Shown here: positions 39,801 through 51,454 of the stretch, in pieces
Layout: each line of letters starts with the position of its first letter
How positions within the stretch are numbered: the first letter of the stretch is position 1
NCBI RefSeq assembly: GCF_034702125.1
Contig: NC_085872.1
Coordinates: 25,242,502 to 25,306,501, forward strand
From: Engraulis encrasicolus
Lineage: Eukaryota; Chordata; Actinopteri; Clupeiformes; Engraulidae
DNA length: 64,000 nucleotides
Reading direction: 5' to 3'
Notes under the pieces: generated by a model
Databases searched by the model: none
Told to the model about the DNA's origin: nothing
The model's input: only the letters and a program-made list of their open reading frames with translations
Position numbers and translations under genes: made by a program

Positions 39801-41547
39801 GCGATCAACTTTCTTTTCAAAGTAGGGCTTTTTCAGATGATGATGAAATGACTTCAGACAAACACACTTCTCTAGAGCAGTTGTTTTCAAAGTGGGGGCC
39901 GCGAGGGAATGCCAGGGGGGCCGCGGCAGGTTGACAGGAAAAATATAGCGAAATAAAATGAGTAATTTAATGAATTGAATAACTTCAGTAGCCAAAATAA
40001 ACAAAAAATAAGCTAAATAATCCCAGTGGAATCATTTTCTTCATTACAATGTTTATGTGCATTATGCTTTCTGTAGCACTTGAATGGGTTAGGAATGCAC
40101 CAACTTCATCGGGTTGTGAAACCCGTTGCACAGAAAAAATAGTGGGGCACGGGCGGCTCATGTCAGGGGGGCCTTGGCTGGAATCTACTGGTATATGGGG
40201 GGCCTTGTCATAGTAAAGTTTGGGAACCCCTGCTCTAGAGTCTGTGTTCAAAGTTCCAATTTTGGATTATCATTGAATCGTGTTCTTGGATCCCCTTTTC
40301 ACTACCTCAAAATCTAACATTTATGTTGAGCATTATACAGTACATTGTTAAAAAAAAAGCTGTTGGTCATTTGGCTCCACAGTGTGTTACGATAGGCTAC
40401 ATGATCTCTTGGGATGTGACTTCAGTGTGCTCAAGTCAAGTCATCCATTGGATATTGCTGCCAGTGCCAAGTCAATCCATGTCTTAATGTTAATGATGCG
40501 CTGTAAGTCACTGGTTGGTGATCGTTTCTGTTTCACAGGAATTTGGCAATGTCTACTCGTCGATTAGGATTGGGTACACTGTTGGCCATCTAACGTCCCT
40601 GTTGTCCCTCATCGCAGCCATAGTAATACTCTGCATCTTTAGGTAAGCAGTGTTTAAAATGAACAGAGCTGGGTGTTCCAGTTGTCTACCAAATTTAAGT
40701 GTCTAACAGGATGAATGACGAAGTAATGTCTGTGCAGTTCTGGTGACACCCGCTCCAAATTCATATTGGTGTGGTTAAATCAAGTGTAAAGTAATGGTTT
40801 CAACATCTCCTCAGCACTCTGTGTTTGGAAGGGCGGTTGTGGTGCAGAAAGGCTGGTTTCTTAGAGACGATAACTTATGTATTGTGAATAAATTGCTTGA
40901 CAATTTTTTTTAGAAGTTATTTATATTTGGGGAATTTCATATCTTATTTCATACAGAACTGCACATCATGAAGCCCTTTCCGATCATGACAAGTCACATG
41001 TCTGTGATACCCGCTCTCCACCCTCCTACGGTACCCACCTTGACTAACCAATGTTGTGTGGGGAGCACTGTATGTTGGAGAGGGCTGTACTTCACAGGGT
41101 CCCCACCATCCAGTGTTGCCAGATGTGTCTGATCAAGTCCCGCCTAAAAGGTTCTCAAAAAACGCCAACATGCGATAAATTCCACCCGATTTCAACAAAT
41201 TGCATTGATTTCTATGGTCATAAATCTGCAGAAAAATGGCCAATTTTTTCCATTTTTGCCCACAGACAGCCATCCCAAGTAGCCCAATTTGGCGGTTAAC
41301 CGCCCAATCTGGCAACACTACCACCATCCCTCCTCAGGGAGAGCAGGCAGCTGGAGCGCATGGAGAGGCAGAGAGTAGCATGGGTTGTTAATCTTGCTTC
41401 AAGTAGCGTCGCTCGCTTCCTTTATGAGCTTTTAAAAGCAGTACACAAACTGTCATGCTGCAACCATGCAGGCGTTTTTTTCTTCCCTTTTTTTTGTTGC
41501 CTTCGACTTCTGTGTCTGTGGGTGGGAGTGATTTCGTTCTCTCTCTC

Positions 41548-41594
<47 letters not shown>

Positions 41595-44500
41595 GTCTCT
41601 CTGTGTGTCTCTCTTGCGCTCTCGTGTACGTTGTACGTGTGTTATAATGTCTTCTTCACTGCATTAAAAGTGTGTGTATGTGTGTCCATGCGTTAGTAAA
41701 TAAAGGGAATGACATGTTTACATTGTACAAGACCGCAATAGCTTTACTTACAAATGACAGAGTTCAGTAAGGGGCAGGTTTTTAACTGGCGAAAATGGGA
41801 TGCTCTGAGCTCTGAGATTGTGTTTAGACAGGATCCACTAACACAAAAACAGTTGTGTCATATCCAGCTTGGCCGGACAGTGTAAATCACTGGCACAGAA
41901 CATTTGGTTGATCTGAAAGTTCAGCGCAAAGCTGCACAACCCTGCAAGAGGACCAAGACCAAGCATTGGTTTGATGTCGGTTGTCTTTATCAATCAGATT
42001 ATATCCTTTAACCCATTTTAGCCTAAGCCCTTTTTGGGAAAAAGGTGCCCATTAAAACCTAGTTATCTCAACCTCCGAAGCACATCAAACATGAAATAAG
42101 TTGCATTTAAAAAGCTAGGACCCTCATTTTGCATTAGCATGTGTTCATTCAGCTGTAATATACCCACATTTTAATAAAATCCCTCAAATCTCAAAAGCCT
42201 GAATGCAGCGTACAGTATATCACGAAAGTGAATACACCCCTCACAGTTTTGCAGATTTGTGAGTATATCTTTTCATAGGAAAGCATTACAGAAATTTCAC
42301 TTTGACACAATGATTAGTGACCTTTTAACAACATATTTAACCGCTTAAATTTCTTGTTCACTCAGAAAAAAACAAAATGCCGCTATTAATGTTTGAACAT
42401 GTACTCACAAAAGTGAGTACACCCCAGATTAAAATCCGGTAGAGAAGGGGCTATGTTGGCTCGAATCGTCTCGAAATGAAACGAAATGAAAAGGGATGAC
42501 AGTTCTGGTCATCAGTGTGCGTTTCAACCTTTCTTTGCATTGAACTTTTAAATTTTGAGTCTGCATCTGGCTTAAATAGATTAGTGTGAGATTTGAATGC
42601 AATCCTATGGAGAATATCAATATCTGCTTCAGTAGTCACAGTGCATGTTGACATGCATGTTTCTTTTAGGTGTATTTCAGATTGCCAATGTTGACAGCAT
42701 GCATGCATCCCCAAACCATGTCAGTCCCACTACCATGCTTGGCTATTGAGAGGATGCACCTTTTTTGTAAAACTCACTTGTTTACCACCACACATGCTTG
42801 ACACCATCTAAAGAAAATTTGTTTATCTTGGTCTCAAGAGAGATGAACAGACCAAGGATATGAATCACTGGAACCATGTCGTGTGATCTGAAGAGACCAA
42901 GATAAAAAAATTTGCTTTCGATGGTGTCAAGCATGTGTGGTGGTAAACAAGTGAGTTTTACAAAAAAGGTGTATCCTCTCAATAGCCAAGCATGGTAGTA
43001 GGACTGACATGGTTTGGGGATGCATGAATGCTGTCAACATTGGCAATCTGAAATGCACCTAAAAGAAACATGCATGTCAACATGCACTGTGACCACTGAA
43101 GCAGATCATGATATTCTCCATAGGATTGCATTCAAATCTCACACTAATCTATTTAAACCAGATGCAGACTCAAAATTTAAAAGTTCAATGCAAAGAAAGG
43201 TTGAAACGCACACTGATGACCTCCCTTGTCATCCCTTTTCATTTCGTTTCATTTCGAGACGAGTCGAGCCAACATAGCCCCTTCTCTACCGGATTTTAAT
43301 CTGGAGTGTACTCACTTTTGTGAGTACATGTTCAGACATTAATGGCTGTATTTTGTTTTTTTCTGAGTGAACAAGAAATTTAAGCGGTTAAATATGTTGT
43401 TAAAAGGTCACTAATCATTGTGTCAAAGTTACATTTCTGTAATGCTTTCCTATGAAAAGATATACTCAAAAACCTGCAAAACTGTGAGGGGTGTATTCTA
43501 TGGAACGCTAAATGAGCCACGCTTAATTAAATAAATATGCCAACAAATAATTCATTAAATGTGTCATTAATTTATTTAAAGTAGAAAAGTATTTTAAGTA
43601 CTCCTTTTACCATTAAGTAATTATTGAATTATATTCATTTAATTATTTCATGGCCCGCGTGTTTCAGCACATTATGAAATAATTGTATCTGTCAAACTCA
43701 CCCATCAAAGTCTGTGGGCGTATCCTAAACTCTGATTGGTTGCACTGCCTATCAAGTCAAAACAGATCGAGCGTAGAGCTGATCATAGGAAACATTTTGT
43801 CGGACGTTCCTGTGTAGGTATTAACGTGAATCACCCAGGTCGGTGAGGTAAAAGGTGACCCGCCAGCATTCATTCACCGTGATCAACATCTCAACTGGTA
43901 AATCCATTTTTATAAAAATGTGTAAATTTACACATGGTTAATGTTTTGACCTAGGTTACGCAAGTTCAATTTGAACGGAATGGCTAACCTTAGCAAGCAG
44001 CTGTCTACCAGCTAGCTTACTGTGTACTCAGATAGTGGTTGTGCAACTGTTGAGATATAATATTATGGGCTATGGCAGGTAGTATATTCATCTGTTTTTT
44101 GTTTTTTCACTAAAAGCCCATGATGTGATATGTTGTTGAGCAAGGATGAGACGTGTGCATTTGACGTGCAAGTGGATAGCCATGAGTGCCCCAGCCCAGC
44201 CATCCTTGAAAAATCTGTGCATGCAGATGTAGAACTACCGTAGTTGCTTCGTCGAAACAATCTGACTTCACTGTAGCAATGTGTGTGAACATACTAGGGC
44301 CTATAGCTTGGGTAACATTAGGTAACATTGTAGCACACACTTTGTAACGTGTACAGTACGTCTATTCCAGGCAACTGATTACTGCCCGTCTCTCTTTCGC
44401 TAGCTGCTACTGCTTCCATTGGTTTTCTTGACCAAAAGCTTTTTTCTTCTTTTTACAGTGAAGATGGGACTGGGACGGATGAACTGATGGCAAAGCCGCG

Positions 44501-47500
44501 CACCTACCAAAGAAGTGACTGCACGAGAATGCCCCGCAGACCACGGCAGAATGCTGACAGGAACAGCAACAAAACCAACTTCAGATGCATCATGTTACTT
44601 TGACGTTTCTGACATACCATGGCCACAAAGTAGTAACTTCTAAATGTACATGTGACATGGGGTCGGCCCTATGCTCCCACATCCCATTAGTCCCATATAG
44701 CTTCCACAGAGGTTATCTTGTATTGTATTGTTATTGTGTACTGACGTGGGTTTAAGCATGATTCCACCCTGGTTGTGGTTTAGTTAAGTCCATCTCTACT
44801 ATTATGAGTAGAGCATGGTTAGAGGTCATTACATCGTGGTTTAGAGGTACAGTAGGTATGGCTGGTGTTAACTGACTGTTAGGCACGATTTCAATGAGGT
44901 TAAGGAAAGGTTTTAGGGTGGAACAGTACCATTGGCCTGCGGGACAATTCAGTCTATCCTACCCCCCCCCTCCATTTTTTTTGTTTTTTGTTTTGAATGT
45001 TTGTGCTGTGGGACGGGCTGTGGGAACATAGACACACTCCCTTTGGTAGACACTGTTACTCAAAATTGTTACACATAATTACTTGACCCTTCCCTCTCAT
45101 TCCAGTCTCACATCAAAAACATTCCCAAATCTGCCTTTTTCTATCTCGAGAATATCTCCAGACTTCTGCCCTCACTCTCCGACTCTGTGACCGAAACACT
45201 TATCCATCCTTGAAAGGCGCTATATCAAACCAAGGTATTATTTTTATTATAATATTACAATAGATGTCTCAATTGATTAACAGTTGACCAATAATGATTA
45301 TCTAACCCTTACAGTGACAGTTAAGGGTTTATCAAAGTGAAAATACTGTAGGCCCCTAGGCCCTACAGGGGCAATCAGCAGTTGTAGCATACCAGCTATA
45401 TTGTATTGATGGTATTCATAGAACGTACTAGGGCTGCAACTAACGATCATTTTAATAGTCGACTAATCCAGTGTTTCTCAGCCTTTTTTTAGACGAGGCA
45501 CCCTTCCAATTCATGAAAAATTTCAAGGCACCCCAAACCAACAAGCCGTAACATGGAATCGCATCCGATACCACACAAGCTTAGAAAAGTAACACATTTG
45601 GTCACACGACCTACGTTTGAAGTTGCAGCTTACTGGGGTGACCTAAATTTACTTTATTGTGCGTAAATGGCAGATGGAAGATTCCACCGACTATCATTAA
45701 CTTATCAATTTAGACAAATATATCTTATATTACATAATTTATTTATCAGCCACTTTTCTGCGGCACCCCAGGGTGCCCCGGCACCCCTGTTAAGAAACAC
45801 TGGACTAATCGATATATCTAGTCACGATTAGTCGCGAAAAAAAAGAGACTTACTCCAACCTTTGACAAACCTTCCTGGCCTCTTGCGCAGGGATGAAAAA
45901 ATTCTTTCAGCTCACATTGATCTTTAAATCTGGATAGTAGCTTATTTACTCCAAGATACAACGGCCAATTCATACGGGCTGGACAATTTTAGGATTCAAT
46001 AAAGTAATAAAGCTGATATAGTACCCATTTGTCAAGAGTAAGAGCATGTCAGAAGATTGAACAAAGGTCTCGACTCTAGGCTTCTTTGTGGAAAACTAAC
46101 AGTCTATAGCAGCCTGTAGATGGAGTAAACATTTACAGCATCACAACTTCTTCACTGTAACAAATATGTGGCATATTTGGATAGTCCGTGCCTCTTTCAC
46201 TGCTTGTAAATATTGTAATTATTGATGGCTAGTCTTCCTCTTGTTATGTATGCCTCCAATAGATACTTTGACTAGAAAGTTAACTTGGCGCAGTTCATGC
46301 TGAAAAGAAGATACAATTATTGACAAAGACGAACATTTATTAAATCTGTTCAATTGTGTTTCTGCAGGGAAAGAGCAAGAACAAAATACAGGAAATTGAT
46401 CTGAAGTGCACAAAATGTGTATCAATGTGAAGAGGTTAGAATAACGTATTAGTTGCTTAAAGATGGCTTACAAGTCTACATCAATTGCAAGATTTAAAGG
46501 ATTTATAGATTGCATGAATAGAAATACTAAAACATGAAGTGAAATTAAAGTTGTGTGCCTATACTGGGCGTAGCAAGGTTTCTCGCAGGGGAGCTGTCCG
46601 CAGCAGCCTCCTCTGGTCTTGGTGGACATGCCGTGGAACTCATCCCTATCTGCAACCTTGGTTGACCACCTCAGTGCTATGATGTGTTTGGCCTCGGCTT
46701 GGATGGCAGGTTGACTGCAGTTAAACATGGGAAGAAAGATAAACCAAGTTGTGCAGAATTATATAAACAAGACTGAACTGGAATATACATACATTTAGGA
46801 AAATCCTGGTGTAACAAAGAATGGTGATCACTTACACCTAATGGTGTAACTGAACCTTGGGGCCCACCTCTGACCCAATAAATAACACAAAACCCACAAA
46901 CCAATATTATTTAAAGGCGCATTTGGAATACTGTCCACATTGCGCCCAGTTTGAGAATGAGTGTAATCACTCTACTTTCCTTCTGGCCTCCAGCGCTTTA
47001 ACCCATTGTAGCCTGGAGACACATATACGCTGCATTCAGGTTCTTGAGATTTGAGGGTTTTTTAAATTAAAAATGTGGGTATGTTAGAGCTGAATGAACA
47101 CATTGTAATGGATAACATGTGTGTGGTGAGTTGTATAGTAAGTGAGTGCGTCTGAGAGTGCATGACTGATTGTATAGTTAGGTTTTTGTTTTTTGCAATG
47201 ATACAAGCATGTCATGTTCTGTCTTCGTGTATAATAAAAGTGTAGTACTAGACTACAATGATGATACAGGCCTTGTTTATCTGCGGTTTTCTTGACAGAT
47301 TTCATTGGACTGGCTCTCTGATCCAGGTGTTGTGGGCAGTCAGGCTTTGTTGATTATCTGCATAAATAATACACATAAAGTCAGATGATCCATGGTCAGT
47401 GCAAGCTTGCAACCTCAGCTAAATTGATACTGTGCCATTTGTGGAAATAAGCTCATATTACGCCTCCCCTTGAGTTAAATGGTCGAGGTTTACCTTCCTC

Positions 47501-50500
47501 CTGTACTTTCAATCGTTTTCAGAGTATGGCTGTGCAAATACTACCTCCATGCTCCATGCTAGTGATAAACATTGAATCCTATGAGACCAGCTGGCGGCTA
47601 AAGAAAGGTAAACCTCAATCATTTAACTCACAGCCAGGGAGGTGTAATATGAGCTTATTTCCAAAAATAGCACAGTAGTAGTAGTAGTAGTAGCCTTATG
47701 TCCAAGTATTGTCAATTGTTTTGCAGTGGGTGGTACACTTCTCACACCCACACACACAAAACATTTAACAGATAAAGAATTAAAAAAAAGGAAAGGTGGA
47801 GGGGTTAAGATAAAATAGTAATCTAAAAGAAAGCTCTACAGAATAAATCTTAAAATCGCTAGACAGTATCACTTCAACACTTGATTAGTCAAATAAGGTT
47901 TGATTGTACCACAAGATAGTACAAGTGGGTTACATATTTTACCATTTCCATACATGGATGCAATATACGCAATATACTGTATAATACCACAACGCAGATG
48001 ATGTCCAGAATGATCTCGGTTGTGCGAAGGTCCAACTCGGTCATGGCACCAATGTGACAGACGTTGTCTTGTGTAGGGCTAGTCTGTATGGACATCAGGC
48101 CGGTTTGGTCACAGTATCCCCCTTTTTATTTCTGAAAATACAGTGTGATACAGATGTGGGACTACATCATGGGTACAGCAGATCTTACAACAGATTACTT
48201 CTATTCATCGTCCACAATGTTCTGAAGAAAACCAGTGTGTGTGTGTGAGTGAGAGAGTGAGGAACGCTATAGCACTTTATAATTTACACGACAGACATAA
48301 ACACATTAAGTACTGTACATAAAACAATAATTGAGGCTACTCTATAGGTTACATTGTGGAATACTATGACATTGATAACAACAGTAGGCCTACTGCCCTA
48401 CAAAGACAACATGCAACATTTTTAAAACGTGCTTAACATACCAAATCAGTTCAACTTCTATAACTGCATTACGTGACAATACAGAATTCATACATATTCA
48501 AGAGAGCAAAAATAGTCTCGGACCGCTCATGAACATAACTGGACAGATCTAGTCCCAGAATGTTCTGAAGTTGAACTACCGTAGTAAGCCAAGCACTGGG
48601 AGGTACTCTACCTTTAATGTACTCTTGACATTCATACCATTTGCTAGTGACCAAGCTATCCACCTTGAATTCGCAAACTAATCACTTCATACTTGCTTGT
48701 TTTCTATGGTGTGATAAGTAACTGGTAATTTGTTGTGTAGTGATGCCTGCTAATGCTATTTTTCTAGCACTAGCACCCTCCTAGAAGAGTAACTGGCTGG
48801 TTGACGTCTCGACCCCATTCAAAAACGGGAGCGTCCGCCAACATTGTTATTGAACAACGTTGGTAATGTTTCTTAGCATACCATCTACTTTGTTTTGCCA
48901 ACAAATGACTCGTTGTCTGCGGTCACTCTGACTGCTACTTATGACAAATGCAACTAGCATTACCACGGTGAAAATGAGACCACGTAGCCGGCTAGTTCCA
49001 ACGTTTTGTCAGGTTACATAACGGCAAATGCATTTCAAAATTGTCTACATTACCTGTGAGAAAGTGTGTCAAACAACTAACACGATGATGAAGGAGATTT
49101 GGTTCCCGGAGCCCTTATAGTGGATAGACCGCGAGGAAGCCAAGAAGAACTTGGAGGCAGCTGTCATCCTCAACGTCTCGACAACATGCATCCACTCCTT
49201 TTAAAACTTCATGGCCAACAAGCTAATTTTACGAATACATTTTCCTAAAGATAAAACTCTAAGCCTTTCACTTGAAATGTTGACAGTGCTACAGTCCCAA
49301 TCACTCACAACCCTTTTTGGTCATATTTCGAATAGAAGCAGCTTTCCTCCTTGATCCATTCATGTCATGTAGGAGGTGTGTTACACTTCAGACCAAAGTA
49401 GTCGATAACACCAGATTGGCACTAGTCCCGCCCGTTTACGTAAGTGGTTCCGCCCACTGACTTTGATGGGTGAGATTGACAGATTGATTTAATTAATGAT
49501 GTGCTGAAACACACGTAACATGAAATAATTAAATAAATTAATTAAATAATTAATTGAATTGCGAAAGAAATATTTAACATTACATTATATAAATTGCCAT
49601 TTAATTCATAAATTATATATTTAATGCCAATTTTAATTATTTAATTCTACTTTAAATTAATTAATGACATATGTAATTAATTATTTATTGTTGTATTTAT
49701 TTAATTAAGCGTGGCTCATTTGGCGTTCCATAGTATTCACTATATACTGTATATGTCGCTCCAGGCTACGATCGGTTAAGGTGCACTGTGTACTGTAGTA
49801 GGCTGGTGTCCATTAACTGTTTGGCTCGTTGAAGCTGTGCTGCCTATTACCAAATTTGATCTTTTCATGAATATTTACTTACTAAATATTAAACCAATAT
49901 TCAGTATGACCAAAGTGTTCATTTGTGAAAGGACAGCATGAATTCTGGAAAGCAACGGCTAAAAATATTACAGTCCACCTTTAAACAACACAATATCCAC
50001 ATTTTAGGTCTGTGTTTTTCTTATTACGCTGTGACTGTCACATTATTGACTTTGGCATTTGACTTCAACATTCCCCAATGTTGACATAACATATCATTTC
50101 AATTGAATTAACCCTGGGCTGTGATGAGGCAGCAGGCCCGGTATAGGCCCGGTGCAGGCCCAGTGCAGGCCCGGTACAGGCCTGGTAAAGGGCCAGCAAC
50201 ATGTGGTCATGTCAGAAAGGACTCTTGGTGTTCCAGCAGAAAGACAGAATTTTTATATCTGTTGAGATCAAGCTGGTCCACATAAAAAAGACCTGGCCAA
50301 TAATGACTCGAGCACTCAAGTACTTTTTTTGTTACATTATTGAGGGGTAAATATAATGACGTAAATATAAAAACGTTTCGACAAAGCATGTCTTCTTCAA
50401 AGTCATATGGTTTGATAAATAAAACACACTGTGTTGAAACATTAGTCATTTATAACGCACCCACAATAAAAAAAACATATTTGAGTGCTCTTTTGAAGTG

Positions 50501-51414
50501 GACTAGCCTTCATCTCAATTGTCTACCGTCCGTGTGCACCAAAAGGTTTGAGAATAAATAACATCCCTTTTACAGTATTTTAGTCTGATTGAGACCAGAC
50601 CAAACCAGACCAAACATTTGTAGGGAAAAAAATGACTGTGCTACCTCAAAGTGCTACCTTGGCAGCGATGTGTAGGTGAAACTACAATAATTTGGTTTGA
50701 GGACTGAGGTCCTCACGTGGTGCACCCCAAAAATGTTGGTACAACGCATGAGGACCTCAGTCCTCAAACCAAATTGTTGTAGTTTCACCTACATTATTGG
50801 TGCCCTGTGCGTAGAATTAATTCTTTGCACAGTTCTACTTACTTTTTTGATTCCCCAGCGTGAGTAGTTTAGCCTACTTCTCATGCGACATTTATTACAC
50901 TTTTACTCCTCACATCCAATAATGTAATAAGACATTACATATTTGGAACTCTGTGTAATAATTTTATACTTGGCAACCAAAATTTCACTTCCATTAATGT
51001 GACTTCACCTACATTAATGTAATAACTAATAACCCCTACATTTTTGGTTTACCACGTGTGAGGATTTCGGTCCTCAGAACCAAATTATTGTAGTTTCACC
51101 TACAAATGGAACCACTCCATGACCAAACTAGATTAACAGTGGCAATGAAATTAAGAATATAGGCAATATGATCTCGATAACTATATGTAAGTGGGTCAAT
51201 TCTCCATTTCTTTTCTTACTCAGGAAACTACATTGCACACGAAACTACATCCACATTCACCTGTTCATGTCCTTCATCCTGAAAGCAGTGACGATCCTTG
51301 TGAAGGATATGGTACTGTATGGCACAGATGACGAAGGCTGCTATTCTGAATCAGTAAGTGAGTCCACACACGCGCACACACACACACACGCACACGCACA
51401 CACACACACGCACA

Positions 51415-51454
<40 letters not shown>

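Larger units (their letters stand above)
38481..40538 (+). other. vipr1: vipr1 intron 4
   Basis: 2.1 kb with two MITEs (39271-39645 and 39878-40232). 38481-39270 shows nothing recognised. Confidence 0.7.
43499..49732. mobile_element. Unidentified 6.2-kb DNA transposon, TSD GTATTC
   Basis: It begins TATGGAACGCTAAATGAGCC and ends GGCTCATTTGGCGTTCCATA, so the ends are inverted for about 35 bp (through ACGCTTAATTAAATAAAT). A second inverted block is ACCCATCAAAGTCTGTGGGCG (43701) against CGCCCACTGACTTTGATGGGT (49451). The 6-bp duplication GTATTC (43493-43498, 49733-49738) is single in the undisturbed Tc1 end sequence at 42230-42235 (inverted), which supports it. I could not assign a superfamily. 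A 6-bp duplication is unlike hAT (8), Tc1 (TA), piggyBac (TTAA) or Harbinger (3). Confidence 0.85.
42213..49749. mobile_element. Palindromic Tc1-like element, split by a 6.2-kb transposon
   Basis: The left end CAGTATATCACGAAAGTGAA and the right end ...GTATTCACTATATACTG (49733-49749) lie between TA dinucleotides (42211-42212, 49750-49751). The arms 42213 to about 42838 and about 42888 to 43498 are near-identical inverted copies of the same Tc1 part, including the transposase stretch with CCAATGTTGACAGCATGCAT. The loop is about 50 nt. The copy lacks a usable transposase. Confidence 0.85.
42008..49777. mobile_element. Outermost MITE of the nest (TTTAACCCATT family), split
   Basis: The left part 42008-42212 starts TTTAACCCATTTTAGCC and ends TGAATGCAGCGTA. 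The right part resumes at 49750 with TATATGTCGCTCCAGGCTAC and ends CGGTTAA. An unsplit relative at 46993-47104, read in reverse, has the two parts joined as GAATGCAGCGTATATGTG...CCAGGCTACAATGGGTTAAA-like order, which shows they belong together. Everything between was inserted later. Confidence 0.75.
40643..51223 (+). other. vipr1: vipr1 intron 5, 10.6 kb, with a nested transposon stack
   Basis: About 7.8 kb of this intron is one nested cluster (42008-49777). Outside it are a hAT MITE (41111-41320), a CT microsatellite and a palindromic MITE (50672-51107). 49990-50670 shows nothing further recognised. Confidence 0.85.
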
